Positions 23,331-30,239 of a stretch of DNA of 43,263 nucleotides are shown here, in pieces. The stretch lies in IMG/VR virus record IMGVR_UViG_3300025087_001553, positions 1 through 43,263 of that record; one strand, written 5' to 3'. Each line of letters opens with the position of its first letter. Position 1 is the first letter of the stretch. Made by a program: the position numbers and the translations under genes. The notes beneath the pieces are model-generated. The model saw nothing but the letters and a program-made list of their open reading frames with translations. It did not search any database and was not told where the DNA came from. This DNA comes from a virus.

Positions 23331-23434
23331 CTCTTGGCATATTGCATAAATGCCTTGGACTCTTATAGCTGGTGGGCATCAAAGCCGATGATTGCAATAT
23401 GTTTGCGACATTAACTGCCCGCAAAATCTATAAG
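23331..23434 (+). ncRNA. Structured leader RNA, possible riboswitch
   Basis: About 30 bases after the promoter, GGCAT-attgcataa-ATGCC forms a hairpin (23336-23354). A long-range stem CTTATAG/CTATAAG (23362-23368 with 23428-23434) encloses GGGCA/TGCCC (23374 with 23416) and a small GCAA/TTTGC hairpin. It precedes a membrane-peptide gene. It matches no riboswitch class I can name. Confidence 0.5.
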
Positions 23435-23509
23435 TTTAAGATAGTAGTAGTTACTAATCATATCACCAATGTGTTGAGGGTTAAGAATATAAACTAAGAA
23501 TATAAACAT

Positions 23510-23659
23510 ATGTTATTTTTAATTGATGTTGTAGTGTATAGTGTTATTGCATTGCTTGTATATTGTTTAGTTACATTTGGATTATTTATTGGTGGGGTAC
23601 TGGTGGTGTATTTATGCAATTTTTATGGTAAGAGGGTGTGGAATTTGTTGGTAAAATAG
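23510..23659 (+). CDS. 49-residue membrane protein
   Basis: The protein starts MLFLIDVVVYSVIALLVYCL and continues through VTFGLFIGGVLVVYLC to a basic tail KRVWNLLVK. It could form one long or two short membrane helices. The start follows TATAAACATATG. It lies downstream of a sigma-70 promoter and a structured leader. The function is unknown, though size and tail resemble small phage membrane effectors. Confidence 0.5.
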   Translation: MLFLIDVVVYSVIALLVYCLVTFGLFIGGVLVVYLCNFYGKRVWNLLVK

Positions 23660-23702
23660 GTGATATTTATGAGTTATCCACAGGGTTTTTTTTAGGGATG
23701 TC

Positions 23703-23731
23703 TTGACACAGTTAAATGCGTATGCTGTAAT
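23703..23731 (+). promoter_or_regulatory. Sigma-70-type promoter
   Basis: TTGACA (23703-23708), a 17-base spacer and TGTAAT (23726-23731). Transcription would start about 20 bases before the hairpin RNA at 23759. Confidence 0.7.
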
Positions 23732-23758
23732 GGGTGTAGAGAGAAAGAGGAAAATATG

Positions 23759-23853
23759 CCAACGACGAAAAGAACCACTATTTGTGGCTTTCCTGCTACC
23801 AAACTCGTCGTTGGGTATATAGGTAAGCAGTAAGCTACGAATGGTGGTTTTTT
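23759..23853 (+). ncRNA. Hairpin RNA with alternative pairings, possible riboswitch or attenuator
   Basis: A perfect 9-bp stem CCAACGACG/CGTCGTTGG (23759-23767 with 23806-23814) encloses CCAC-tattt-GTGG. A competing stem CTGCT.ACC/GGTA.AGCAG would use bases inside and after the first stem. The segment ends GGTGGTTTTTT at about 23842-23853, like a terminator. A 25-codon ORF (23756-23833, MPTTKRTTICGFPATKLVVG...) overlaps the stem and could be a leader peptide. The fold is seen, the switching is inference. Confidence 0.5.
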
Positions 23854-23916
23854 ATATGGATATTATATAGATATTTTACCGTTGATCAAAAGGCTCAAAA
23901 TATTTGGGCTTCCAAG

Positions 23917-24069
23917 ATGAGTGGTAAAGACCATATTCATACATGGAGAATAGCCTTTAAATATTCTAGCGGTATGAAAGCGACGCTAAACGACCGACCG
24001 ACCGCCGAAGCAGACCCAATGACCCAGACAGCATTCTGGGAGAGGGATAGTCTACCAATACTAATATAG
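23917..24069 (+). CDS. Possible 50-residue protein, unknown
   Basis: The ORF starts MSGKDHIHTWRIAFKYSSGM and ends FWERDSLPILI, and the frame is open upstream to about 23848. The HTWRIAFKY strand and the PTAEADPMTQTAFWERD end look protein-like rather than random. I know of no family. The direct repeat CGACCGACCGACC lies inside. The segment from here to 24164 also holds small hairpins (CCAGA/TCTGG, AGTCTA/TAGACT) and a purine-rich stretch without genes. Confidence 0.35.
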   Translation: MSGKDHIHTWRIAFKYSSGMKATLNDRPTAEADPMTQTAFWERDSLPILI

Positions 24070-24164
24070 CAATAGATAGACTGCTTCATAGGGAGAGAGG
24101 GAGAGCAGGCAGAGCTGTGGTGGTGTGGTGGCGGTAAGGAACATAGTAATCATGATAACTATGT

Positions 24165-24590
24165 ATGAGAAATAGTAATACAACTAGATTTGTTAAAGGT
24201 GTAAGATTGACAGGCAAACATTACCAATTTTTGAAGGATACAAAATACAAGAAAAGTATAGCTGGTAGATTAGAGGAAATAAATATGGGGATGGGGAATT
24301 GTGATAAATGTTTAGACAATAATTGGAGTTTCCAGTATGTCGATGGTTGGATTATAGCTACTTGTCAGATGTGCGGTAATGCGGTTGAGTTTAAATCTAA
24401 AAAATCAACAGGAATAAAAATGGTTGATGGGTCTGTTTGTAGAAAATGTGGTGGTGATGTTAAATATTCAGAAATTATATTTAAACCAAAACAATTAAAG
24501 AAAAAATATTATTTTACTGCGTGTTATAGGTGTGAAAAATGTAAGACAACATATTATTCAGAAGAGTTTAAAGTGTTTAATAACAAATAA
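24165..24590 (+). CDS. Zinc-ribbon protein with three or four CxxC knuckles
   Basis: This 141-residue basic protein starts MRNSNTTRFVKGVRLTG. Cys pairs occur at CDKC (about residue 46), CQMC (about 67), CRKC (about 92) and CEKC (about 124), enough for two zinc-ribbon domains. Each ribbon has the aromatic strands expected (GWIIATCQMCGNAVEF and YYFTACYRCEKCKTTYY). It could bind DNA, RNA or protein. Of two nearby ATG codons (24161, 24165) only 24165 gives an open frame. Confidence 0.75.
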   Translation: MRNSNTTRFVKGVRLTGKHYQFLKDTKYKKSIAGRLEEINMGMGNCDKCLDNNWSFQYVDGWIIATCQMCGNAVEFKSKKSTGIKMVDGSVCRKCGGDVKYSEIIFKPKQLKKKYYFTACYRCEKCKTTYYSEEFKVFNNK

Positions 24591-24659
24591 AAAGCACAAA
24601 TGATTTATAAAAATGTATGGCTTGGGGTGGATTGAAATAAAACATTGTTGATAAGTGGC

Positions 24660-24688
24660 TTGACAAGCACGAAGAAGTGTGCTATTAT
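24660..24688 (+). promoter_or_regulatory. Consensus sigma-70 promoter
   Basis: TTGACA (24660-24665), a 17-base spacer and TATTAT (24683-24688) form the best promoter in the window. It lies 31 bases before the acidic leader ORF and the RNA ligase gene. Confidence 0.85.
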
Positions 24689-24718
24689 AGAGTTATCTTA
24701 AAATGTTAAAATATTTTT

Positions 24719-24808
24719 ATGCCTGAATATTTGGAGCTTATTGAGGTTGATAACAATATTTTTGAAGAGGAGGAGTTTGAAGAGGAAGGTGAGGATAAAT
24801 ATTTATGA
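24719..24808 (+). CDS. 29-residue acidic peptide coupled to RNA ligase
   Basis: The ORF starts MPEYLELIEVDNNIFEEEEF and continues EEEGEDKYL. It starts 31 bases after a consensus promoter and ends with ATGA, sharing bases with the RNA ligase start at 24805. Such an overlap favours translational coupling. It may be a real acidic peptide or a leader that sets translation of the ligase. No family is recognised. Confidence 0.5.
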   Translation: MPEYLELIEVDNNIFEEEEFEEEGEDKYL

Positions 24809-25815
24809 GAAAATTGGTAACAATACAAAGGGTTCGAGAAAAAAGGGTTATCCCAAAAGCTGATTTCATTGAATCTGTTAGGATAAACGATTGGTGGGTC
24901 ATTGTTAAAAAAGATGAGTTTAATGTCGGTGATTTAGTTTTATATTATGAGATTGATTCGTTTTTGCCAATAAAGCCTGAGTATGAGTTTTTGTTAAGAG
25001 GATCAAAGCCGAAGAAGATGTTGGTTGATGGTGTTGAGGTCGAAGGTATACGGTTAAAAACAGTAAAATTGAAAGACACAATAAGCCAAGGGCTTGTAAT
25101 GCCTATCTCTTTGTTGGGTGTAGGTATAGAGGGTATGGTGGAGGGCTTGGAAGTGTCTGATTTGCTTGGGGTGATAAAGTATGAAATGCCAATCCCCGCT
25201 TATTTATCGGGTAAGGTAAAAGGGTCATTCCCAAATTTTATCCCAAAAACAGATGAAGAGAGGATTCAGAACATGGGCGGTGTTTTGTCGAGGTTCTATG
25301 TCACAGAAAAATTAGACGGATCGTCCATTACATTTTATAAATTTGATGGAGTATTTGGTGTTTGTAGTCGTAATTTGGAATTAGAGGAGAGTGACGTTAC
25401 TCAGTGGCGATTAGCCAAAGAGCTTAATCTGCCAGATAAGCTTCCTGACAACATGGCTTTGCAAGGAGAGCTTGTAGGCGAGGGTATTCAAAAAAATCCA
25501 TTAAAACTATCCGGGCAAAAGGTATTTTTCTTTAATGCTTATAATATAAAATCAGGGTGTTTTTTGGATTTTATAGATTTTGTTCAATTGTGTGAAGCAT
25601 TAAACCTTGACGTTGTGCCTGTAATTGATGATAACTTTATCTTGCCAAAAACAGTTGATGATATGTTAAGATATGCTGATGGCAAGAGCATGCTAAATCC
25701 AGAGGTTGATCGTGAGGGTGTTGTTGTTAGGTCAAAGGTAGAGTCTGGATATAGGGGTGGGAGGTTATCGTTTAAGGCTATTTCTAATAAATATCTTTTA
25801 GACTATGACGCATAA
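24805..25815 (+). CDS. ATP-dependent RNA ligase, Rnl5 (DRB0094) type
   Basis: This 336-residue protein has the N-terminal OB-like module typical of Deinococcus RNA ligase: MRKLVTIQRVREKRVIPKAD, then WWVIVKKDEF and DLVLYYEIDSFLP. The nucleotidyltransferase core follows. Motif I is TEKLDGSS with adenylated Lys169, and the next segments are ALQGELVGEG (motif III region), REGVVVR (motif IV) and LSFKAISNKYLL (motif V). Family members seal nicks in RNA with 3'-OH and 5'-phosphate ends, which differ from the ends joined by RtcB. All motifs are intact. The ATGA overlap with a peptide ORF and a consensus promoter upstream suggest early, coupled expression. Confidence 0.92.
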   Translation: MRKLVTIQRVREKRVIPKADFIESVRINDWWVIVKKDEFNVGDLVLYYEIDSFLPIKPEYEFLLRGSKPKKMLVDGVEVEGIRLKTVKLKDTISQGLVMPISLLGVGIEGMVEGLEVSDLLGVIKYEMPIPAYLSGKVKGSFPNFIPKTDEERIQNMGGVLSRFYVTEKLDGSSITFYKFDGVFGVCSRNLELEESDVTQWRLAKELNLPDKLPDNMALQGELVGEGIQKNPLKLSGQKVFFFNAYNIKSGCFLDFIDFVQLCEALNLDVVPVIDDNFILPKTVDDMLRYADGKSMLNPEVDREGVVVRSKVESGYRGGRLSFKAISNKYLLDYDA

Positions 25816-25996
25816 AACAAAAGTAAAAATGGCTAAGGGCATGCTTTCATATCTTGAGAGAGTCAATAACATATCTATTTTTAATAGTGTGGCTTGGAAA
25901 CGTAGAAATATAAACAGGCGTATAAAGGAGTTTAAAAAGCGTGAGGCTAGAATTAAGAAAGAGGCTTTATTAAAAAAAGAATCACACAAAGATTAA
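25805..25996 (+). CDS. 63-residue very basic helical protein
   Basis: The protein starts MTHKTKVKMAKGMLSYLERV and ends in a Lys/Arg/Glu-rich helix (KKREARIKKEALLKKESHKD). It overlaps the end of the RNA ligase gene by 11 bases, so it is likely translated from the same message. The charge suggests nucleic-acid binding. No family is recognised. Confidence 0.6.
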   Translation: MTHKTKVKMAKGMLSYLERVNNISIFNSVAWKRRNINRRIKEFKKREARIKKEALLKKESHKD

Positions 25997-25999
25997 TAG

Positions 26000-26374
26000 A
26001 TGGAAAGCGTTAATTACAATATAAAAATAATTGATTTGTTGACTAGAGATGTTAATCCTCATGATTTTATTAAAAAAATACGCAACGGAAAGATTCCTGA
26101 TGTTTTAAAATTAAACGATATTACCGGTGAGGATGAGTACCACTTAAGGATGATTGGCGATGGGCTTGGCACTAATAATTGTTATTACATTAAGACCAAT
26201 GACATTAATAAGTTTGACGCTCTTATAAGAATAAACATTAACGATATTTCTGATGCGATTAGCGAACATGTAGCCAAAGTGGTTTTAGAGGAGAAGAATA
26301 AATTGGTATCGAATATTTTATCTTTGCCTTGGTATAAAAGGATTTTTAAAAACACCGTTAGGACGTTAGTCTAA
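26000..26374 (+). CDS. 124-residue protein, function unknown
   Basis: The protein starts MESVNYNIKIIDLLTRDVNP and ends LPWYKRIFKNTVRTLV. It has mixed alpha/beta composition with a DITGEDEYHLRMIGDGLGTN centre. It begins 3 bases after the previous stop and ends 9 bases before the tRNA gene. No motif is recognised. Confidence 0.6.
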   Translation: MESVNYNIKIIDLLTRDVNPHDFIKKIRNGKIPDVLKLNDITGEDEYHLRMIGDGLGTNNCYYIKTNDINKFDALIRININDISDAISEHVAKVVLEEKNKLVSNILSLPWYKRIFKNTVRTLV

Positions 26375-26383
26375 TAATCATTC

Positions 26384-26459
26384 GCCTGTGTAGCTCAATT
26401 GGTAGAGTAGTTGATCTGTAATCAAATGGTTGTTGGTTCAAGTCCTTCCATGGGCTCCA
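26384..26459 (+). tRNA. tRNA-Thr(TGT)-like gene with unusual loop and T stem
   Basis: The acceptor stem GCCTGTG/CATGGGC (two G-T wobbles), D arm GCTC-AATTGGTA-GAGT, anticodon arm with loop TCTGTAA (anticodon TGT) and encoded CCA end make a tRNA of normal 76-nt length. It resembles bacterial tRNA-Thr. Two oddities are seen. Position 33 is C instead of the near-universal T, and the T stem GTTGG/CCTTC has two T-T mismatches. It may be functional but diverged, or decaying. Confidence 0.85.
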
Positions 26460-26501
26460 TTTTTGTGGGATATAATTTTAAGAGATAATTGAAATAACAA
26501 T

Positions 26502-26819
26502 ATGAACAATGAACCTTTTCAGTATGCCAACCGTGTTGATTTATCGTTGGCGGATAAGTACTTTATTATGAGTTTTATGAAGGAGTTGGATGGTGAAAGC
26601 TCTTTGATAGATAAGTTTTTACTTGATTACGAGACATTTTCAAAACTGATTGAAATCATGAATTATAAAATAAGTGAACACAAGTTTAATGTCGCGAATA
26701 AAGACTTAGAGCAGGACAAAGAGACTTTCTTTGATGGCTTACAATCAGCAAATCCTGTTAATAATAACAGTACTCCTCTTGATGATAACGAATTTTCTTA
26801 TGTCCCGATTAAAAAATAA
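26502..26819 (+). CDS. 105-residue acidic protein, function unknown
   Basis: The protein starts MNNEPFQYANRVDLSLADKY and is helical and acidic with a disordered Asn-rich end (NPVNNNSTPLDDNEFSYVPI). It lies between the tRNA and groES on the same strand, 13 bases before groES. No family is recognised. Confidence 0.55.
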   Translation: MNNEPFQYANRVDLSLADKYFIMSFMKELDGESSLIDKFLLDYETFSKLIEIMNYKISEHKFNVANKDLEQDKETFFDGLQSANPVNNNSTPLDDNEFSYVPIKK

Positions 26820-26832
26820 ATAAATATATTAT

Positions 26833-27162
26833 ATGGTAAATTTTAAAGCCATTAAAGATGCTATACTTTTCCGCCCTCTTGCTAGCGCTACAAGTAAAAG
26901 CGGTTTAATGATACCACTTTCTGGGGGGCATACATCCAATATAGGTAAGGTTATCTCTGTTGGGGGTGAGGTTAAGAGTGTAAAAGTTGGTGATTATATT
27001 GTTGTTAATTCGTATCAATGTCCTCTTTATTATGATGAGGGAAAAACATATAACATATACCGAGAGGCTGATGTCCTTGGAATATTAGAAGGATTAGAGG
27101 TTGATGAAACCCAAACGTTTGATGCTGATAATAATAAACCTAAAATTGCAACACTTAAATAA
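26833..27162 (+). CDS. groS: Co-chaperonin GroES (Cpn10-like)
   Basis: This 109-residue protein contains AILFRPLASATSKSGLMIPL, then GKVISVGGEVKSVKVGDYIV and a NIYREADVLGILEG end. The order (RPL strand, mobile loop with a hydrophobic GLMIP tripeptide site, G.V..VG, VGD.V, the YREADVLGIL strand) is that of GroES. A 15-residue polar tail follows. GroES caps the GroEL ring. The matching GroEL is encoded 24 kb away at 1513. Sequence divergence is large, as in phage co-chaperonins such as T4 gp31. The mobile loop suggests it can dock on GroEL. Confidence 0.85.
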   Translation: MVNFKAIKDAILFRPLASATSKSGLMIPLSGGHTSNIGKVISVGGEVKSVKVGDYIVVNSYQCPLYYDEGKTYNIYREADVLGILEGLEVDETQTFDADNNKPKIATLK

Positions 27163-27181
27163 ACATTAATGCAGTTCCATT

Positions 27182-28018
27182 ATGAAAATAGGATTTGTTG
27201 GTCAGGGGTTTATAGGAAAAAATTTAGCTAATAATTTTGAAACTAGAGGGTATAAAGATATTGTTAGATATTCGTTGGAATCCGAGTATGTTAGCAATAA
27301 AGATAAAATTAAAGAGTGTGATGTCGTTTTCTTTGCTCTGCCAACACCAACAACGCAGAATGGATTTGATGATAGTATTTTAGTTAATACAATTAATGAA
27401 GTTACAAAAGAAGGCCAAATTATTGTGGTTAAATCAACTGTGATTCCTAATACATTAAGAGATTTATCTTGTAAACATAAAGATAGAATAATTTTACACA
27501 GCCCTGAGTTTTTAACTGAGGCGACTGCCCGTGAAGATACAGATAATCCTGAACGAAATATTATAGGTATAGCTACTGATGCTGACACTGATGTGGCTAA
27601 ATCTATTATTGCTATTTTGCCCAAAGCTCCTTATAATACCATTTGTAGTTATGAGGAATCTTCACTTATAAAATATGCTGGCAATTGTTATTTTTATGTT
27701 AAGAATATGTTTTTCAATATCATGTTTGATTTGGCTGTTGCTTACAATTGTTCGTATGACGTTATCAGAGAGGCTGTTATAAACGATTCTCGTATCCATA
27801 GAGTGCATACTGAGCCAACCCATAAAAACGGCAGGGGGGCAGGCGGAGATTGTTTGGTGAAAGACTTTGCTACATTGAGGCAGTTGTGCATTGACTCCAT
27901 GTTACCATTAGAGTTTTTAACTGTTATAAGGGCAAATGAGAAAATGAATATTGCATTATTGAAATCAAGCAATAAAGACTTGGATATTTTACATGGCGTC
28001 TATGGAGAAGATGTATGA
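27182..28018 (+). CDS. UDP-glucose/GDP-mannose dehydrogenase family protein (short)
   Basis: This 278-residue protein has an NAD-binding MKIGFVGQGFIGKNLANNF start, FFALPTPTTQNGFDD, KSTVIPNT, HSPEFLTEATARED and a catalytic-Cys loop GAGGDCLVKDF (Cys at about residue 224). This is the order in nucleotide-sugar dehydrogenases. The usual C-terminal nucleotide-sugar-binding domain is missing, so the protein is about 130 residues short. Activity on free UDP-sugars is uncertain. It may act with the epimerase at 606 in sugar synthesis. It overlaps the start of the HU-like gene by a few bases. Confidence 0.85.
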   Translation: MKIGFVGQGFIGKNLANNFETRGYKDIVRYSLESEYVSNKDKIKECDVVFFALPTPTTQNGFDDSILVNTINEVTKEGQIIVVKSTVIPNTLRDLSCKHKDRIILHSPEFLTEATAREDTDNPERNIIGIATDADTDVAKSIIAILPKAPYNTICSYEESSLIKYAGNCYFYVKNMFFNIMFDLAVAYNCSYDVIREAVINDSRIHRVHTEPTHKNGRGAGGDCLVKDFATLRQLCIDSMLPLEFLTVIRANEKMNIALLKSSNKDLDILHGVYGEDV

Positions 28019-28301
28019 CAAACAAAGTTTTTTCAGAGATGTTAGAGGATATTGTAATTACATCCCAACTGATGTTGTCAGTGATGTTTATTATGGTATA
28101 CTTAAAGTAATATTGAATAAATTAAAAGATAATGGCAGCATTACTCTTCCAAACTTTGGTAGAATTTTAGTAGAAAGGCGTAAGGCTAGACGTATATTTA
28201 ATGTCAACACTAAAGTATACGATGTGGCAGGTAGCTCGAATATCATTAAAATTGCTCCTTGTAACGAACTCCGTGCTTATATAAATAAACAATTGTTTTA
28301 A
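28011..28301 (+). CDS. HU/IHF-like DNA-binding protein
   Basis: This 96-residue protein starts MYDKQSFFRDVRGYCNYIPT. The SITLPNFGRILVERRKARRI arm and the VAGSSNIIKIAPCNELRAYI end follow the HU pattern of short helices, then beta arm, then helix. Three in-frame ATG codons exist (27993, 28002, 28011). The third is preferred because a GGAG lies just before it and overlap with the upstream gene is shortest. It may compact or bend phage DNA. Confidence 0.75.
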   Translation: MYDKQSFFRDVRGYCNYIPTDVVSDVYYGILKVILNKLKDNGSITLPNFGRILVERRKARRIFNVNTKVYDVAGSSNIIKIAPCNELRAYINKQLF

Positions 28302-28433
28302 ATCTGTTGGACAGCCTATTGTGCATACTCATATAATAGAGTGCCTATAGATTTAAGGGTTTGTTAGATGTGTTTATATCAACATTTTAACGAACCTTAT
28401 GTTCATTGTTATTAATTACACTAAACCCATAAA

Positions 28434-28465
28434 AGAATCAGAATTAGTGCTCTGGTTCTTTTTTT
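28434..28465 (+). terminator. Rho-independent terminator
   Basis: AGAATCAGA pairs with TCTGGTTCT (one wobble) across eight bases and is followed by seven T. It ends the unit that finishes with the HU-like gene. Upstream, 28353-28429 holds a weaker paired segment (GGGTTT...AAACCC), otherwise nothing. Confidence 0.85.
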
Positions 28466-28479
28466 ATAGAAAAACAATG

Positions 28480-28495
28480 GGACTTGTGTTATAAT
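28480..28495 (+). promoter_or_regulatory. Extended -10 promoter, copy 2 (head module)
   Basis: GGACTTGTGTTATAAT, identical over 16 bases to copies at 15671 and 34636, with TATAAT at 28490-28495. It lies directly after a terminator and 41 bases before the first gene of the packaging module. It is a likely late promoter. Confidence 0.8.
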
Positions 28496-28536
28496 ATAAA
28501 CAAATCATCTTGAAAATAATAAGAAAAAAATAATTT

Positions 28537-29013
28537 ATGCCTCAAAAAAATGATATTAAGAGAAAAATGGCATTAAAACCTGACATTATACCAAATAATG
28601 GTGATGGACAAGAAGAAATGGTTAGCACTGCTCCGCTATTGACTAAGCTTGAACGAATAAAAAATAAAGACAGAATGCTTAATACTGAGGGTTTGATGAA
28701 AGAACAAAAGCTTAAAAAGCTAAAGATAGAGTTGCTTAAAAGCTTTTACGCAGTATTACAGGAATCGGGAGTCGACCCTAGCGATATGAATTCTATTTCA
28801 TCATTTATGCAGAAATTAGAAGAAAGAGACCCAGATTTGGTAACTTTATTTGAAAGGTTGTTTGAAGTTTTAGACCCTGACGGTAGTGCGGAGATTAAAA
28901 CTTCAGATATTGGTGCCACAGATGGCGTTGCAGAGGGGGTTGGTGTTGAGCCAAGTATTAAGAATAGAATGGGAAATGAGTTTGATTCTGCAAGACAAAG
29001 GATATTTGGATAA
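28537..29013 (+). CDS. First gene of the head module, function unknown
   Basis: This 158-residue helical acidic protein starts MPQKNDIKRKMALKPDIIPN. Charged helices (KNKDRMLNTEGLMKEQKLKK) fill the middle and DSARQRIFG the end. It lies between the late promoter and the terminase genes. It may be a structural or scaffold-like factor by position. No motif is recognised. Confidence 0.6.
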   Translation: MPQKNDIKRKMALKPDIIPNNGDGQEEMVSTAPLLTKLERIKNKDRMLNTEGLMKEQKLKKLKIELLKSFYAVLQESGVDPSDMNSISSFMQKLEERDPDLVTLFERLFEVLDPDGSAEIKTSDIGATDGVAEGVGVEPSIKNRMGNEFDSARQRIFG

Positions 29014-29035
29014 AATAAGAGCATTATCTTAAAAT

Positions 29036-29695
29036 ATGAAGCATTATAAACGTGAATATGAATATGTATTTTCAAATCCAAAACCAAAGAATTTTGATAT
29101 AAATGACATCACAGTATTTGGCAATGCTTACGATAGAGGGACATATTTTTTGGAGTTGAAAAAGTTGTTTGGGTCCTTTGAAAATGAAGCTTTCCAGCAT
29201 TTGATAAAAATTTATTGGCTGTTTTCTATGTTTTGCTATAAAGGCAGGAGAAGATTGCGGGGGAATAAAAATGGGACTAATGTTGATGGAGCGTTTTCTA
29301 CCATGATGAAAAATGTCATCAATCACGACACTAAATTTTTTTTTGGTGGGAACAGTTCTTTGTTTAAGCTAACTACATATATTTATGATTTTTTTCCTGA
29401 TTTCGATATCCACAGTCCATTTGAATATACTTATGAATACCCCTATAAATATATGAATTTTGAGTGTTTATATTTTGTTCACCGCATGAATGAGAGGCTA
29501 GAGCTTTTAGCTGAGGGTGAAAAACAAAAAATGAGCTATGTAAAGTTTCTTGATTATGTCATAAACTATATTAGCTGTTATAATGAAGAACATGGTGAAA
29601 AGTATGTTTATAAATTCCCATATAACTTTTCAGCCCATTATGTAAAAAATTTAGAATCATACCTGTATGGAACACGAAGAAAAGCCAAGGTTTAA
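29036..29695 (+). CDS. 219-residue protein, function unknown
   Basis: The protein starts MKHYKREYEYVFSNPKPKNF and is rich in Phe and Tyr. It contains HLIKIYWLFSMFCYKGRRRL and a long aromatic C-terminal half (FEYTYEYPYKYMNFECLYFV). There is no signal peptide, and the helices are not long enough for a clear membrane protein. It overlaps the small terminase gene by 29 bases. No family is recognised. Confidence 0.6.
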   Translation: MKHYKREYEYVFSNPKPKNFDINDITVFGNAYDRGTYFLELKKLFGSFENEAFQHLIKIYWLFSMFCYKGRRRLRGNKNGTNVDGAFSTMMKNVINHDTKFFFGGNSSLFKLTTYIYDFFPDFDIHSPFEYTYEYPYKYMNFECLYFVHRMNERLELLAEGEKQKMSYVKFLDYVINYISCYNEEHGEKYVYKFPYNFSAHYVKNLESYLYGTRRKAKV

Positions 29696-30239
29696 ACCTG
29701 TTATATTAAATGCGGCAAAATCAAGATTTTATGCTCCAAACCTGTTAGCCCAAAATATTTTATTAAAAGGTCTTGCTGATGGCATTACGGATGTTGATGA
29801 ACTGAAGCGTTTGGCTGGTTTAAAGTCTGCAACCGAGGTATACAGAACTCTTGATAAAATGTCTATTAGGAAAGAATATCATGAAGCACTAGGTCGTAGT
29901 GGTATTGGTTTTGATTATTTACTTGGGAATATAAAAAATATTATTGAGTGGTCGAAATCAGATTCAGTAAAACTTCAGGCTATTCAAACCCTCATGAGGT
30001 CTATTGGTGTTGATAAATATGAAGACGCCCAAGTGCAAACAAAAAGCTGGGAGGAGGCTGTTATCCAAGCTGTTGAAAAAGCTGAGGATACAAAAAGGAT
30101 TTTGGGCGATAATGTTATTGCCGAAGATGATGTTGACGTTAATGTTGATTATGAGGTTCACGAGCCTGAAATAACAAAAACTGAGGAGGATATTAGAAAC
30201 GCTGATGATGATGCTGGAAGAAAGTTATATGAAGAATAA
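29667..30239 (+). CDS. terS: Terminase small subunit-like protein
   Basis: This 190-residue protein has a helix-turn-helix-like N-terminal half (DGITDVDELKRLAGLKSATE, residues 38-57) followed by YRTLDKMSIRKEYHEALGR, then a helical middle and a very acidic tail. It sits immediately upstream of the large terminase with an 11-base overlap. Family and position point to the DNA-recognising small terminase. Sequence similarity alone is weak, as is usual for this subunit. Confidence 0.7.
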   Translation: MEHEEKPRFKPVILNAAKSRFYAPNLLAQNILLKGLADGITDVDELKRLAGLKSATEVYRTLDKMSIRKEYHEALGRSGIGFDYLLGNIKNIIEWSKSDSVKLQAIQTLMRSIGVDKYEDAQVQTKSWEEAVIQAVEKAEDTKRILGDNVIAEDDVDVNVDYEVHEPEITKTEEDIRNADDDAGRKLYEE

